From JAFARZ01 sp035651595 (GTDB lineage Bacteria > Actinomycetota > Actinomycetes > Streptosporangiales > Streptosporangiaceae): 61,675 nt of DNA. Where the stretch lies: NCBI GenBank assembly GCA_035651595.1, contig DASRFJ010000349.1, forward strand, positions 1 to 61,675. The letters are read 5' to 3'. Positions 1 to 7,870 of the stretch are shown here, piece by piece. A program made the position numbers and the translations under genes. Position 1 is the stretch's first letter. Every line of letters starts with the position of its first letter. The notes beneath the pieces are model-generated. The model was not told the DNA's origin, searched no databases, and was given only the letters and a program-made list of their open reading frames with translations.

Positions 1-40
1 GTCGGCCGGCCCCCGTTGGCACGGCCGCGCGCCTGCTGCG

Positions 41-139
41 TTAGCCTCCGGTACCGCCGAAGATCTGGCGGATCTCAGACGCGCCTCGCCAGCCCGGCAT
101 GTGCTCGGCGTACAGGCCGATGAACTCGTTGCCGAGCTT
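41..139 (-). other. Short open frame, possible 3' gene remnant
   Basis: Directly behind the stop of the LuxR-type gene, another reading frame codes about 32 residues that look protein-like (KLGNEFIGLYAEHMPGW...) and ends with TAA at 41-43. It has no ATG/GTG/TTG start; the only upstream option is a CTG. It could be the tail of a lost gene or a frameshifted extension of its neighbour. I do not recognise the family, and the piece is short enough to be chance. Confidence 0.2.
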
Positions 140-1734
140 CAGCTGGCCGGGACGTCGGTATGGGGGCCGGTGTCTGGCAGAAGTCCGTTGCGCATGGCGA
201 AGAGTGCTGCTCCTGCCCGGTTCGACACTCCGATCTTGGTGTAGATGTGCTCGATGTGGTTGCCGACGGTCTTTGGTGCCACGACGAGGCTGGCTGCGAT
301 CTGCTTGTTCGACAGGCCACGCACAGCCAAGCGCAGGACGTCGATCTCTCTGGCGGTAAGACCGGCGGCATGTGCAGGCCGCGTGACGCGATGGCCAGCA
401 GCGGCAAGCACCGCGGCCGCGGCATCTGGATCGAGGCGCCCGGCGCGAGCGTCGCAGCGCAGTTCCCCGGCGGCCTCATCGGCTGACCGGGCGGGCCGGT
501 GCGGCCGTGGCTCGAGCATGGCCTGGTAACTGTCAGCGGCGGCCAGGAGGCGCGCTGCCGCCGAGATGGCGCCGCCAGCGAGCCCGGCCGGGTAGCCGGA
601 CCCGTCAAGACGCTCGCGCTGCTGGCCGACGAGGCTCGCTACTGGTGCCAGCGCCGCGGACCGGCGCAGCATCCGCTCCGCGAGCTGCGGCGCGAGGCGG
701 ACGCGTTCCCACTCGCCGACGGTGAGCGGCCCCGGCTTGTCCCAGATGGCATTCGACACACCCAGGCGCCCGAATCCTGCGGTCAGCCCGGCACGGTAAA
801 GCCTGGTGCGCTCTGCTGCGGGCAGGTCCAGACATGCCGCCGCGTCGCGTGCCAGTGTGGCGACAGCTTGGGAGTGGCCGAGCATGAAGGGCGACTTGAG
901 GTCAACGAAGCGGGCGATGGCTGCGAGCGCCTCGTCGAGCTCGGCTGCCGGCAGGACCCGCAATGCGGGTTCTTCAGCCAGGACTGCCTCCCATGAGCTG
1001 ACCTCGTCGAGGCCGCGGAAGATCTTCTCGGCATCCGCCCGGACGATAGCGACCAGGTCAGGGTCGAACTGGGTCGCAGAGCCGCGCCCGGCCACCTCGA
1101 CAGCGCCGCCGATGCCGTGGTTGCGGTGGGCGACCTCGGCGAACTCGGCCAGCTGGATTACCCGCGCCGCCAGCGGTATCTGCTCACCTTCGCGCTCACC
1201 GGGCCAGCCCTTGCCGTCCCAGCGCTCGTAGCAGGCGCCGAGCGCGTCCAGCGCGCCCGGCGGCAGCCCGAGCTCGTCACCGAGTGAACGCGCTAGCCCG
1301 GCGTGCTGGGCGATCATCGCTTCGACCTGCTTGTGTCCGCCGAGCGCGAACTCGAATCCGGTCCGCAGGCGATGAAGCGGCGTTGCGCCCGAGCCGAGCA
1401 GCCGCAGCATCCGGGCCACCTCGGCAAGCTTGCCGCCCGCCTCGGCGTATTTCATTGCCTTGAGCGCGATGTCGTCGCCGAACCACTGGACCTGCTCGTA
1501 GGCATCGGTGTGGCAGCCGACGTTGACCAGCAGCGCGCTGTAGTACGCGGCCGCCCGCGCGCCCTCCCCGGAACCGGCGAGGTCACACAGGCGCATGGCG
1601 ATCCGGCACTGGCGCAAGACGTGCTCCATCGGCTGGCCGAACCCCAGATCGATCCCCAGCGACAGCGCGGCGAGCAGCTCCGCCAGCCGGGCACCGGTCT
1701 CGGGTCCTTCGCCCATCCTGTCAAGTCTACGCAC
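139..1734 (-). CDS. Degenerate HD-GYP protein with C-terminal LuxR HTH
   Basis: About 531 residues. The C-terminus (about 463-525) is a LuxR/GerE helix-turn-helix (LTAREIDVLRLAVRGLSNKQ, then an AAKTV-like recognition helix), so it probably binds DNA. The middle looks like one or two HD-GYP-fold regions: YERWDGKGWP in the first half and RERLDGSGYP in the second resemble the GYP signature. The HD metal ligands are poorly kept (GHSQ where an HD-containing helix is expected), so phosphodiesterase activity against cyclic-di-GMP is doubtful. The GTG at 1734 gives the full frame; an ATG at 1716 (MGEG...) is an equally good start. It stands alone and is divergent from the cupin gene. The domain order is clear; the ligand is unknown. 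Confidence 0.75.
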   Translation of the reverse strand: MRRLDRMGEGPETGARLAELLAALSLGIDLGFGQPMEHVLRQCRIAMRLCDLAGSGEGARAAAYYSALLVNVGCHTDAYEQVQWFGDDIALKAMKYAEAGGKLAEVARMLRLLGSGATPLHRLRTGFEFALGGHKQVEAMIAQHAGLARSLGDELGLPPGALDALGACYERWDGKGWPGEREGEQIPLAARVIQLAEFAEVAHRNHGIGGAVEVAGRGSATQFDPDLVAIVRADAEKIFRGLDEVSSWEAVLAEEPALRVLPAAELDEALAAIARFVDLKSPFMLGHSQAVATLARDAAACLDLPAAERTRLYRAGLTAGFGRLGVSNAIWDKPGPLTVGEWERVRLAPQLAERMLRRSAALAPVASLVGQQRERLDGSGYPAGLAGGAISAAARLLAAADSYQAMLEPRPHRPARSADEAAGELRCDARAGRLDPDAAAAVLAAAGHRVTRPAHAAGLTAREIDVLRLAVRGLSNKQIAASLVVAPKTVGNHIEHIYTKIGVSNRAGAALFAMRNGLLPDTGPHTDVPAS

Positions 1735-1849
1735 CGGCCAGCAGCCAGGACGACCAGCAAAGATGAGGGATTCACCCCATGACTGCGGGGAGGCCGCCTC
1801 GTATCGTCATCGCAGAGCCAGGACAAGGAACCGAGACAAGGGAGCAACC

Positions 1850-2218
1850 ATGGCGAAGGCATCAAGCGCAACGGCCGAAAAGTCCGCGGACTACGGGGTC
1901 GCGGTCGACCGGTCAAGCCAGCTCGACGGGTACACCGTCAATTTCGTCAGCATCACCAAGACCCACGACCTCGGTCCCATGCTGGCCTCCCTCCCCGGCG
2001 GCAACTGCTCATGCCCGCACTGGGGCTACGTGCTCAATGGCCGCGTAGTCGTCCGCTACGCCGACCGCGAAGAGACCCTTGAAGCCGGCGACGCCTTCTA
2101 CATGGCACCCGGTCACGCGCCAGAAGCCGAAGAGGGCACCGAGCTCGTTCAGTTCAGCCCCACCGGACAACTCGCCCAAGTTGAGGCGGCCATCGCGGCC
2201 GCTGCCCGACAGCCCTGA
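1850..2218 (+). CDS. Small cupin-domain protein
   Basis: A 122-residue single-domain cupin. The first cupin motif is represented by CPHWGYVLNGRVVVRYADR and the second by EAGDAFYMAPGHAPE, which supplies a His and acidic residues for a possible metal site. The ATG at 1850 is preceded by GGGAGC at a good distance; longer upstream frame is open but lacks a ribosome site and is out of character. Proteins of this size are usually cytoplasmic sensors or small-molecule binders. No substrate can be inferred. It is divergent from the LuxR-type regulator, which may control it. Confidence 0.8.
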   Translation: MAKASSATAEKSADYGVAVDRSSQLDGYTVNFVSITKTHDLGPMLASLPGGNCSCPHWGYVLNGRVVVRYADREETLEAGDAFYMAPGHAPEAEEGTELVQFSPTGQLAQVEAAIAAAARQP

Positions 2219-2226
2219 GCCCGGGC

Positions 2227-2457
2227 CTATCCCAGCGCCCAGTTGGTGCCGGTCCAGATCCAGGTTGTGCTGGGTGCGGAGACTGGGCTGGTGCTGGTGT
2301 AGCCGCCGTAGAGCAGGTCTTCGGCGGGTGCGGAGCGGTGGTATGCGATAACAGCGCCGAAGGCTGCGGGCGGGATAACGGCGTCCCGGCCACGGACACC
2401 GCCGGCCGCCGCCGCGCGGGTTGCCGCGCGGGTCGTCTCCAGGCGGGGCGGGCCCGG
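2227..2457 (-). pseudogene. Remnant of a propeller/Kelch-like protein (C-terminal end)
   Basis: An open frame of about 76 codons without a start codon ends at TAG 2227. Its last residues read LLYGGYTSTSPVSAPSTTW then IWTGTNWALG, which resembles the GG...DTWTWDGTNW repeat of actinobacterial Kelch/propeller proteins. The frame is closed upstream by a stop at 2458-2460, and neighbouring frames continue protein-like text, as expected of a frameshifted, decaying gene. It lies in a 559-bp stretch without an intact gene. Identification rests on one motif. Confidence 0.3.
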
Positions 2458-2512
2458 TCACGGTCCCGGCGGCGCCTGGGGCGTTCCCGACCGATGAAGA
2501 GGCCTATGCTGA

Positions 2513-2755
2513 CGCAGAGGGTGGCGGGGAGCCGACCCCGACATCGACGCACTCGTCATCCTGTTCGGGCGCCCTCCGGCGAATTGCTATCGCACCGACG
2601 ACGACATCGCCGCGCCGGATCAGCCGAGCAGCCAGGCCGGCCACGATAGGTGCCCCGCTACGTCAATTGTCTACACCTATCACTTCGCGATCCTCGCCGC
2701 GCTGGACGAGTCCAGCCCCGGCGACCGGGGCTGGACACAATCTCAGACGGCGTAG
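2513..2755 (+). pseudogene. Start-less open frame, possible gene fragment
   Basis: Between an in-frame TGA at 2510 and TAG at 2753 there are about 80 codons of balanced composition (DIDALVILFGRPPANCYR... and VYTYHFAILAALDESSPGD) with no ATG, GTG or TTG start. The composition differs from the arginine/proline-rich shadow frames around it, so it is more likely a decayed coding segment than noise. No family is recognised. Confidence 0.22.
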
Positions 2756-2777
2756 CGCCGGGTGATTTACCTAGTGG

Positions 2778-3995
2778 TCAGGGACGATTTCTCTCCTTCT
2801 CTCCCTGCTTGCACCCGAGGCCTGTTACCGCGAAGTCACTGTTGCTGAACTCCTCCTGGGTTATGTAGTGATGGCCGTTCATGATCTGGTTGTAAAGCTG
2901 GCCAGCAACGCCATTGGTTGGCCCGAAGACGAAGTTGCACTCGTCGCCGATCTCGAAGCCGATGGCGTCAAACCATGCGGAACCCTCGGGGTCAGTGATC
3001 GACTCGTTGACCTCGTGGCTGGTGGTGCTGATTATCGTGTCGGCGTCGGGGTTTCCGTTGGGGCTCTCCAGAACGGGGAAACCATTCCTGCCATTGTTGC
3101 CGCAGGTGAAATGCGTGGCTGAGTCGTAGACCGGGAATGGCATGTTCGCGTAGATGGCGCCGCCGACGGTGGCCTGGCTGTGGTAGGCACAGAAGGCCGC
3201 GGACGGCTGGTTGTTGATCGTGCATGCGTTCGCGCTGGTCAGCGTGGAACCCGGGAAGAAGCAGGTCTCGACATGCTTTGGCAGGTACATCACGTAAATG
3301 TGAGCCAGGTCGGCCGGCAGCCCCTGCACCCCGATGACCCGGTTGACCTCAGCCTGGACCTGATCATCGTCCACACAGGCGTCGTAGCCGGTGCTGTCCG
3401 CGTAAATGTTGCTTGTGTCGTTGGCCGCCACTGTGCAACCCGAGGGTGGCAGCGCACCGGTGTCGATGATAGGCACGCCGAACTTGATCCCGGTGAGGTG
3501 AGCCCCGTTGCTGCCGGGGTATTCACTCGCCATCGAGTACACGTTGTCCTGGCGGTGGCTGGAAACCGCCACGTCATTGAGGTAGGTGTTGATGGTGTTC
3601 TGGTAGCCGGCATCGATCGGATGACCCGCTGGCTGCCAGAAGATCGGCGTGAGCACCACCCGGCCAGTCGACTTCGTGCCCATCACAACGCCGCCGTTGA
3701 ACAGCAGCGGCGGCTGGCCTATCGCGCGATCGCTGGTATTGCCGGCATGGCTGGGATTGGTGACCGCGCAGCCGGCCACCTGCGACTGCTGTACTTGCAC
3801 GATGCCGAGGAAACGGCCCATCCGGGCCGGGCCTGCCGACGTCGCCGTACAGGCCGCCGGCACCGGGGAATGCGCGCTCGCGCGCACAGACGCACCCCCC
3901 GCCGTGGCCGTCGTCGCCGTCGCCGCGGCGAGTGCACCCACCGCCATCAAGGTCAGGATCACGCCCAGAACACGTCTCACAAAGGATCTCCTCAT
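2778..3995 (-). CDS. Secreted protein with SHExxE motif (EXORDIUM/PHI-1-like)
   Basis: 405 residues from the ATG at 3995, chosen because GGAAGGAC lies just upstream and a classical signal peptide follows (RRSFVRR, then VLGVILTLMAVGALAAATA, AxA cleavage). The mature part is rich in Ser/Thr/Asn and contains several Cys residues (CVDDDQ, CFFPGS, CTINNQ, CAYHS, CGNNGR, CNFVFG) that may pair outside the cell. Near the C-terminus TTSHEVNESITDPEGSAWF resembles the SHE..E...P/DP..AW region of PHI-1/EXORDIUM-like secreted proteins and could be a metal site. Enzymatic function is unproven. It is monocistronic, with a long gene-free stretch upstream. Confidence 0.65.
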   Translation of the reverse strand: MRRSFVRRVLGVILTLMAVGALAAATATTATAGGASVRASAHSPVPAACTATSAGPARMGRFLGIVQVQQSQVAGCAVTNPSHAGNTSDRAIGQPPLLFNGGVVMGTKSTGRVVLTPIFWQPAGHPIDAGYQNTINTYLNDVAVSSHRQDNVYSMASEYPGSNGAHLTGIKFGVPIIDTGALPPSGCTVAANDTSNIYADSTGYDACVDDDQVQAEVNRVIGVQGLPADLAHIYVMYLPKHVETCFFPGSTLTSANACTINNQPSAAFCAYHSQATVGGAIYANMPFPVYDSATHFTCGNNGRNGFPVLESPNGNPDADTIISTTSHEVNESITDPEGSAWFDAIGFEIGDECNFVFGPTNGVAGQLYNQIMNGHHYITQEEFSNSDFAVTGLGCKQGEKERNRP

Positions 3996-4103
3996 GACGT
4001 CCTTCCGTCCTCCGCTCCAGGACCGGGATTGCCTGCCACGACCCCGGCCACGATGCCTGCCGTAGCTGGGTGAGCTCCGGCTGCGCACAGCCGGATTTCG
4101 CAC

Positions 4104-4584
4104 ACGGACAGCTCAAAACCACCCGTGTTTGCGCAAATTCGGCCAAACACCGCGGAGCCTCCTCTTGAGTCGAAACCCTGTCAAGACCCATAGGCTGCCT
4201 CTGGGTATGCATAACCCTTCTGAGGCGAAGGGGACGCAGTACCGCCTGCGGCCCCTTGTGCGCGGCCGGCAACGTGCTGCGGTCCTGGAGCTACACCCTG
4301 CGCCGAATCCGGCTCCGCACTATGACTTCGCGCCATCTCCAGTAAACAACGTTTCGTAGTTGATTACCTACGGTAAGTTACAGTCAGCTTTGAGTGCCGG
4401 GGGCAATGCGGGGCTAGCCAACACCGTGGACGTGCGCACGCGGCACAACGTTTACGGGGAGGGATCATTCATTGCGAGTCGCCGGCGAGATGGCGGGTCG
4501 GGCAGAGCAGACCCGCTGGCACGGCACGAGTCTTTATTGGCGACAACCCTTGTTGCCGCCGAGCTAAGTGTTTAGCGTTACAAA
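4104..4584. other. Gene-free stretch upstream of the trehalose-importer operon
   Basis: No convincing coding sequence lies between the secreted-protein gene (start 3995) and the importer (start 4672). The only structure noted is a short inverted repeat cgtag...ctacg at 4355-4372 in a locally AT-rich patch, and the Crp-type site listed separately. It probably holds both divergent promoters. Confidence 0.4.
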
Positions 4585-4600
4585 TGTGATCAAGCTCACA
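4585..4600. promoter_or_regulatory. Crp/GlxR-family operator
   Basis: TGTGATCAAGCTCACA is an exact match to the TGTGA-N6-TCACA consensus bound by Crp-family regulators, including the actinobacterial Crp/GlxR proteins. It lies 72 bp before the solute-binding-protein start, a position suited to control of the sugar importer by cAMP or another Crp-family signal. The match is seen in the sequence; the regulator is inferred. Confidence 0.7.
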
Positions 4601-4671
4601 GGATAGCGCAGCTGTCTCGGACCGATGAGCACCCAACGGATCGGCACCGATGCCGTGCTGAAGGGAAGACG

Positions 4672-6009
4672 ATGATGGATCGCAAATTCATTATCACGTT
4701 CGGGCGCCGCGCACGGTGGCGGACGGCCTGGCGTACCGGCAGCCGCGGCCGGCGCCTTGGCGCGAGTCTGCTCGCCGCGCTCGTGGCCGCGTCAGTACTC
4801 GCCGCCTGCGCCAGCAGCAACGCCGCGACCGGCGGCAAGGTGTCGCTGAACTTCTACAACTTCCCCGACGGCTCCGGCGCCATCCAGAAGGCGGTCGACA
4901 ACTGCAATGCGCAGAGCGGCGGCCGGTACACGATCAACTACAACAAGCTGCCGAGCGCCGCCGATGGTCAGCGGCTGCAGATGGTCCGCAGGCTGGCCGC
5001 CAAGGACAGCCAGATGGACATCCTCGGCCTCGATGTCACCTGGGAAGCCGAGTTCGCCCAGGCCGGCTGGATCCTGCCGTGGACGGGCAGCTACCTGCAG
5101 CAGGCCACGGCCGGCACGCTCCAGGTGCCGCTGCAGACCGCCACCTGGCAGGGCAAGCTGTACGCGGTGCCGTACAACAGCAACACGCAGCTCCTGTGGT
5201 ATCGCTCCGATCTGGTGCCGAACCCGCCGGCCACCTGGGCGCAGATGATCGCCGACTCGGAACAGCTGGCCAAGGAAGGCAAGCCGCACCTCATCGAGAT
5301 CCAGGGTGCTCAGTACGAGGGGGCGGTCGTCTGGTTCAACACCCTGCTCGCGAGCGCGGGCGGCAGCGTGCTGACGCCCAGCGCGGCGAACCCCGCCCTG
5401 GGCGCCCCCGCTGTCAAGGCGCTGTCGATCATCAAGCAGCTGGCGACCTCGGTCGCGGCTGACCCGTCGCTCTCGGTCCAGATGGAAGACCAGAACCGGC
5501 TCGCCATGGAAGCCGGGTCGGCGGCGTTCGAGCTCAACTACCCGTTCGTCTACCCGTCGATGAAGACCGACCAGCCGGCCCTGTTCAAGAACTTCAAATG
5601 GGCGCTGTACCCGCGGGTGAACGCGAACGAGCCGGCGCACGTGACAATCGGCGGCATCGACATGGCGATCAGCAGGTACTCGACGCATCCGGATCTGGCC
5701 TTCCAGGCCGCGCTGTGCCTGCGTGACCGGCAGAACCAGCTGATCGCCGCGACCGTGGGCGGCCTGCCGCCGACGATCGCCAGCCTGTACACCGATCCGG
5801 CGATGCAGGCCGACTACCCGTTCCGCGCGGACATCCTGGCGGCTCTGCAGACCGCGAGCGTGCGGCCGAAGACGCCGGCCTACCAGAACCTGTCCATCGT
5901 CATCTCCCACCTCGTGTCGCCCCCGGCGGCGATCCATCCCGCGAGCACCGAGCAATCAATGGCCAGCCAGCTCAACGACGCCCTCGCCTCGAAGGGCCTG
6001 GTTCCGTGA
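4672..6009 (+). CDS. lpqY: Sugar ABC transporter solute-binding lipoprotein, LpqY-like
   Basis: 445 residues with an N-terminal basic stretch, a hydrophobic segment and lipobox LAAC (Cys46), so it is predicted to be a membrane-anchored lipoprotein outside the cell. It matches the mycobacterial trehalose-binding protein LpqY along its length in recognisable blocks: RLQMVRRLAAKDSQMDILGLDVTWEAEFAQAGW, split by the same spacing, NTQLLWYRSDLV, VVWFNTLLASAGGSV, KVxxGG-type TIGGIDMAIS and GGLPPTIASLY. The downstream order (two permeases, one ATPase) is that of lpqY-sugA-sugB-sugC. ATG at 4672 or 4675 fits AGGGAAGACG. Trehalose is the likely substrate by homology; maltodextrin-like sugars are the alternative. 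Confidence 0.85.
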   Translation: MMDRKFIITFGRRARWRTAWRTGSRGRRLGASLLAALVAASVLAACASSNAATGGKVSLNFYNFPDGSGAIQKAVDNCNAQSGGRYTINYNKLPSAADGQRLQMVRRLAAKDSQMDILGLDVTWEAEFAQAGWILPWTGSYLQQATAGTLQVPLQTATWQGKLYAVPYNSNTQLLWYRSDLVPNPPATWAQMIADSEQLAKEGKPHLIEIQGAQYEGAVVWFNTLLASAGGSVLTPSAANPALGAPAVKALSIIKQLATSVAADPSLSVQMEDQNRLAMEAGSAAFELNYPFVYPSMKTDQPALFKNFKWALYPRVNANEPAHVTIGGIDMAISRYSTHPDLAFQAALCLRDRQNQLIAATVGGLPPTIASLYTDPAMQADYPFRADILAALQTASVRPKTPAYQNLSIVISHLVSPPAAIHPASTEQSMASQLNDALASKGLVP

Positions 6010-6055
6010 GCGCCCAGGTGGCCAGCGGGCGCAGTCATCAGGAAGGCGGAGACCG

Positions 6056-7000
6056 ATGAGTACAAGCACGCAGCCGGTCACCGGCGGCGAGACCGCGGCG
6101 GGACCAGCCAGACATCGCGTCCGGCTGTCCGAGGGCGCGCGGGCCGAGCGCCGGCTCGGCTGGCTCCTCTGTGCCCCGGCGGTGATCGTGATGATCGCCG
6201 TGACCGCCTATCCGGTCGCCTATGCGGTGTACCTCTCGCTGGAGCGTTACGACCTGCGCTTCCCCAACCAGGCCAAGTTCATCGGGTTCAGCAACTACAG
6301 CGCGGTGCTCAGCTCGCCGTACTGGTGGCAGGCGCTGAAGGTTACGGCGATCATCACGGTGGTCTCCGTGGCGGTCGAACTGGTGCTGGGCATGCTGCTC
6401 GCCCTGCTCATGTACCGGACGCTGTTCGGCCGCGGCAGCGTGCGCACCACAATCCTGGTGCCCTACGGCATCGTCACCGTGGCCGCCGCGTTCAGCTGGC
6501 AGTACGCCTGGACGCCCAGCGAGGGCTATCTGGCCGCCGCCTTCGGCAGCGGCGCGCCGCTGACCAAGACGACCGCCGCGATCGCGATCATCATCCTTGC
6601 GGAAATCTGGAAGACCACGCCGTTCATGGCCCTGTTGCTGATGGCGGGCTTGTCGCTGGTGCCGGAGGACCTGCTCAAGGCGGCCAAGGTCGACGGGGCC
6701 ACCGCCTGGCAGCGCTTCACCATGGTCACCCTGCCGCTGATGAAGCCCGCGATCCTGGTCGCGCTGCTGTTCCGGACGCTCGACGCGTTCCGGGTGTTCG
6801 ACAACATCTTCATCCTGACCGCGGGTGGCCATAGCACGGGCTCGGTGTCCATCCTCGGCTACGACAACCTGTTCACCGCGCTGAACTTGGGCATCGGGTC
6901 GGCGATCTCGATTCTCATCTTCATCTGCGTCGCGATCATCGCCTTCCTGTTCATCAAGGGCTTCGGCGCGGCGGTACCTGGCACGTCGACGGGAAGGTGA
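6056..7000 (+). CDS. sugA: Trehalose ABC transporter permease SugA-like
   Basis: 314 residues, CUT1-family inner-membrane permease (MalF/UgpA type) with six hydrophobic segments, the first at about 40-62. The EAA loop that docks on the ATPase reads EDLLKAAKVDGATAWQRF at about residue 202 onward. It follows the binding protein by 46 bp with a strong GGAAGGCGGA ribosome site, and precedes sugB by 10 bp, so it is co-transcribed. The N-terminal extension (about 40 polar residues) is usual in actinobacterial SugA. Confidence 0.88.
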   Translation: MSTSTQPVTGGETAAGPARHRVRLSEGARAERRLGWLLCAPAVIVMIAVTAYPVAYAVYLSLERYDLRFPNQAKFIGFSNYSAVLSSPYWWQALKVTAIITVVSVAVELVLGMLLALLMYRTLFGRGSVRTTILVPYGIVTVAAAFSWQYAWTPSEGYLAAAFGSGAPLTKTTAAIAIIILAEIWKTTPFMALLLMAGLSLVPEDLLKAAKVDGATAWQRFTMVTLPLMKPAILVALLFRTLDAFRVFDNIFILTAGGHSTGSVSILGYDNLFTALNLGIGSAISILIFICVAIIAFLFIKGFGAAVPGTSTGR

Positions 7001-7010
7001 GGTAGCGAAG

Positions 7011-7841
7011 ATGGCCACTACAGCCAGGCAGAAGGCAGGCTGGGGACTAGCCAACACCGTCGCGATAGTGCTGGCGCTGATCCCCGTGCTGTGGATCGTG
7101 TCGTTGTCCTTCAAGGATCCGTCCAGCATCACCGATCCGACGTTCATTCCGGTCAAGTGGACCTGGGGGAACTACAGCGGCATTTTCCATACCTCGGACT
7201 TCATCCGGCCGCTGATCAACTCGATCGGCATCGGGCTGATAGCCACCTTCATCTCCGTGCTGCTGGCCTCGATGGCGGCTTACGCGGTTGCGCGGCTGAG
7301 GTTTCCCGGGAAGAACGTGCTCATCGGGATGTCCCTGCTCATCGCGATGTTCCCGCTGGTCTCGCTGGTGACCCCAATGTTCAACATCGAGCGGTCGCTC
7401 GGGCTATTCAACACCTGGCCCGGGCTGATCATCCCGTACGTCGCGTTCGGCCTGCCGCTCGGCATCTACACGCTGTCGGCGTTCTTCCGTGAGATCCCGT
7501 GGGAGCTCGAGAAGGCGGCGAAGATGGACGGCGCCACGCCGTTCCAGGCGTTCACCAAGGTCATCGCCCCGCTCGCCGCACCAGGCATGGTGACGACCGC
7601 GATCTTGGTGTTCCTGTTCTGCTGGAACGAGTTCCTGCTGGCGATCTCACTGACGTCGACGACGGCCGCTCGCACGGCCCCGGCCGCGCTGGCCTTCTTC
7701 ACCGGCAACTCGCAGTTCGCCGTGCCAACCGGGTCGATCTCGGCCGCCGCCGTGGTCATCACCATCCCGATCATCATTTTCGTGCTGTTCTTCCAGCGCC
7801 GGATCGTCGCGGGGTTGACGTCTGGCGCGGTCAAGGGCTAG
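7011..7841 (+). CDS. sugB: Trehalose ABC transporter permease SugB-like
   Basis: 276 residues, MalG/UgpE-type partner permease with six membrane segments. The EAA loop is ELEKAAKMDGATPFQAF. The ATG at 7011 is preceded by GAGGTAGCGAAG. The first segment (TVAIVLALIPVLWIVSLSF) and the conserved F(K)DPSSITDP patch are typical of the family. Together with the sugA product it forms the translocation pore; the ATPase gene follows after 29 bp. Confidence 0.88.
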   Translation: MATTARQKAGWGLANTVAIVLALIPVLWIVSLSFKDPSSITDPTFIPVKWTWGNYSGIFHTSDFIRPLINSIGIGLIATFISVLLASMAAYAVARLRFPGKNVLIGMSLLIAMFPLVSLVTPMFNIERSLGLFNTWPGLIIPYVAFGLPLGIYTLSAFFREIPWELEKAAKMDGATPFQAFTKVIAPLAAPGMVTTAILVFLFCWNEFLLAISLTSTTAARTAPAALAFFTGNSQFAVPTGSISAAAVVITIPIIIFVLFFQRRIVAGLTSGAVKG

Positions 7842-7870
7842 CCGGGATTCCAGGACATTAGGAGAAAACA

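Noticed and set aside
4792..7156. Minus-strand frames opposite the lpqY and sugA genes
   Set aside because: They are antisense shadows with His/Arg/Asp-rich composition; the plus strand encodes the whole importer.
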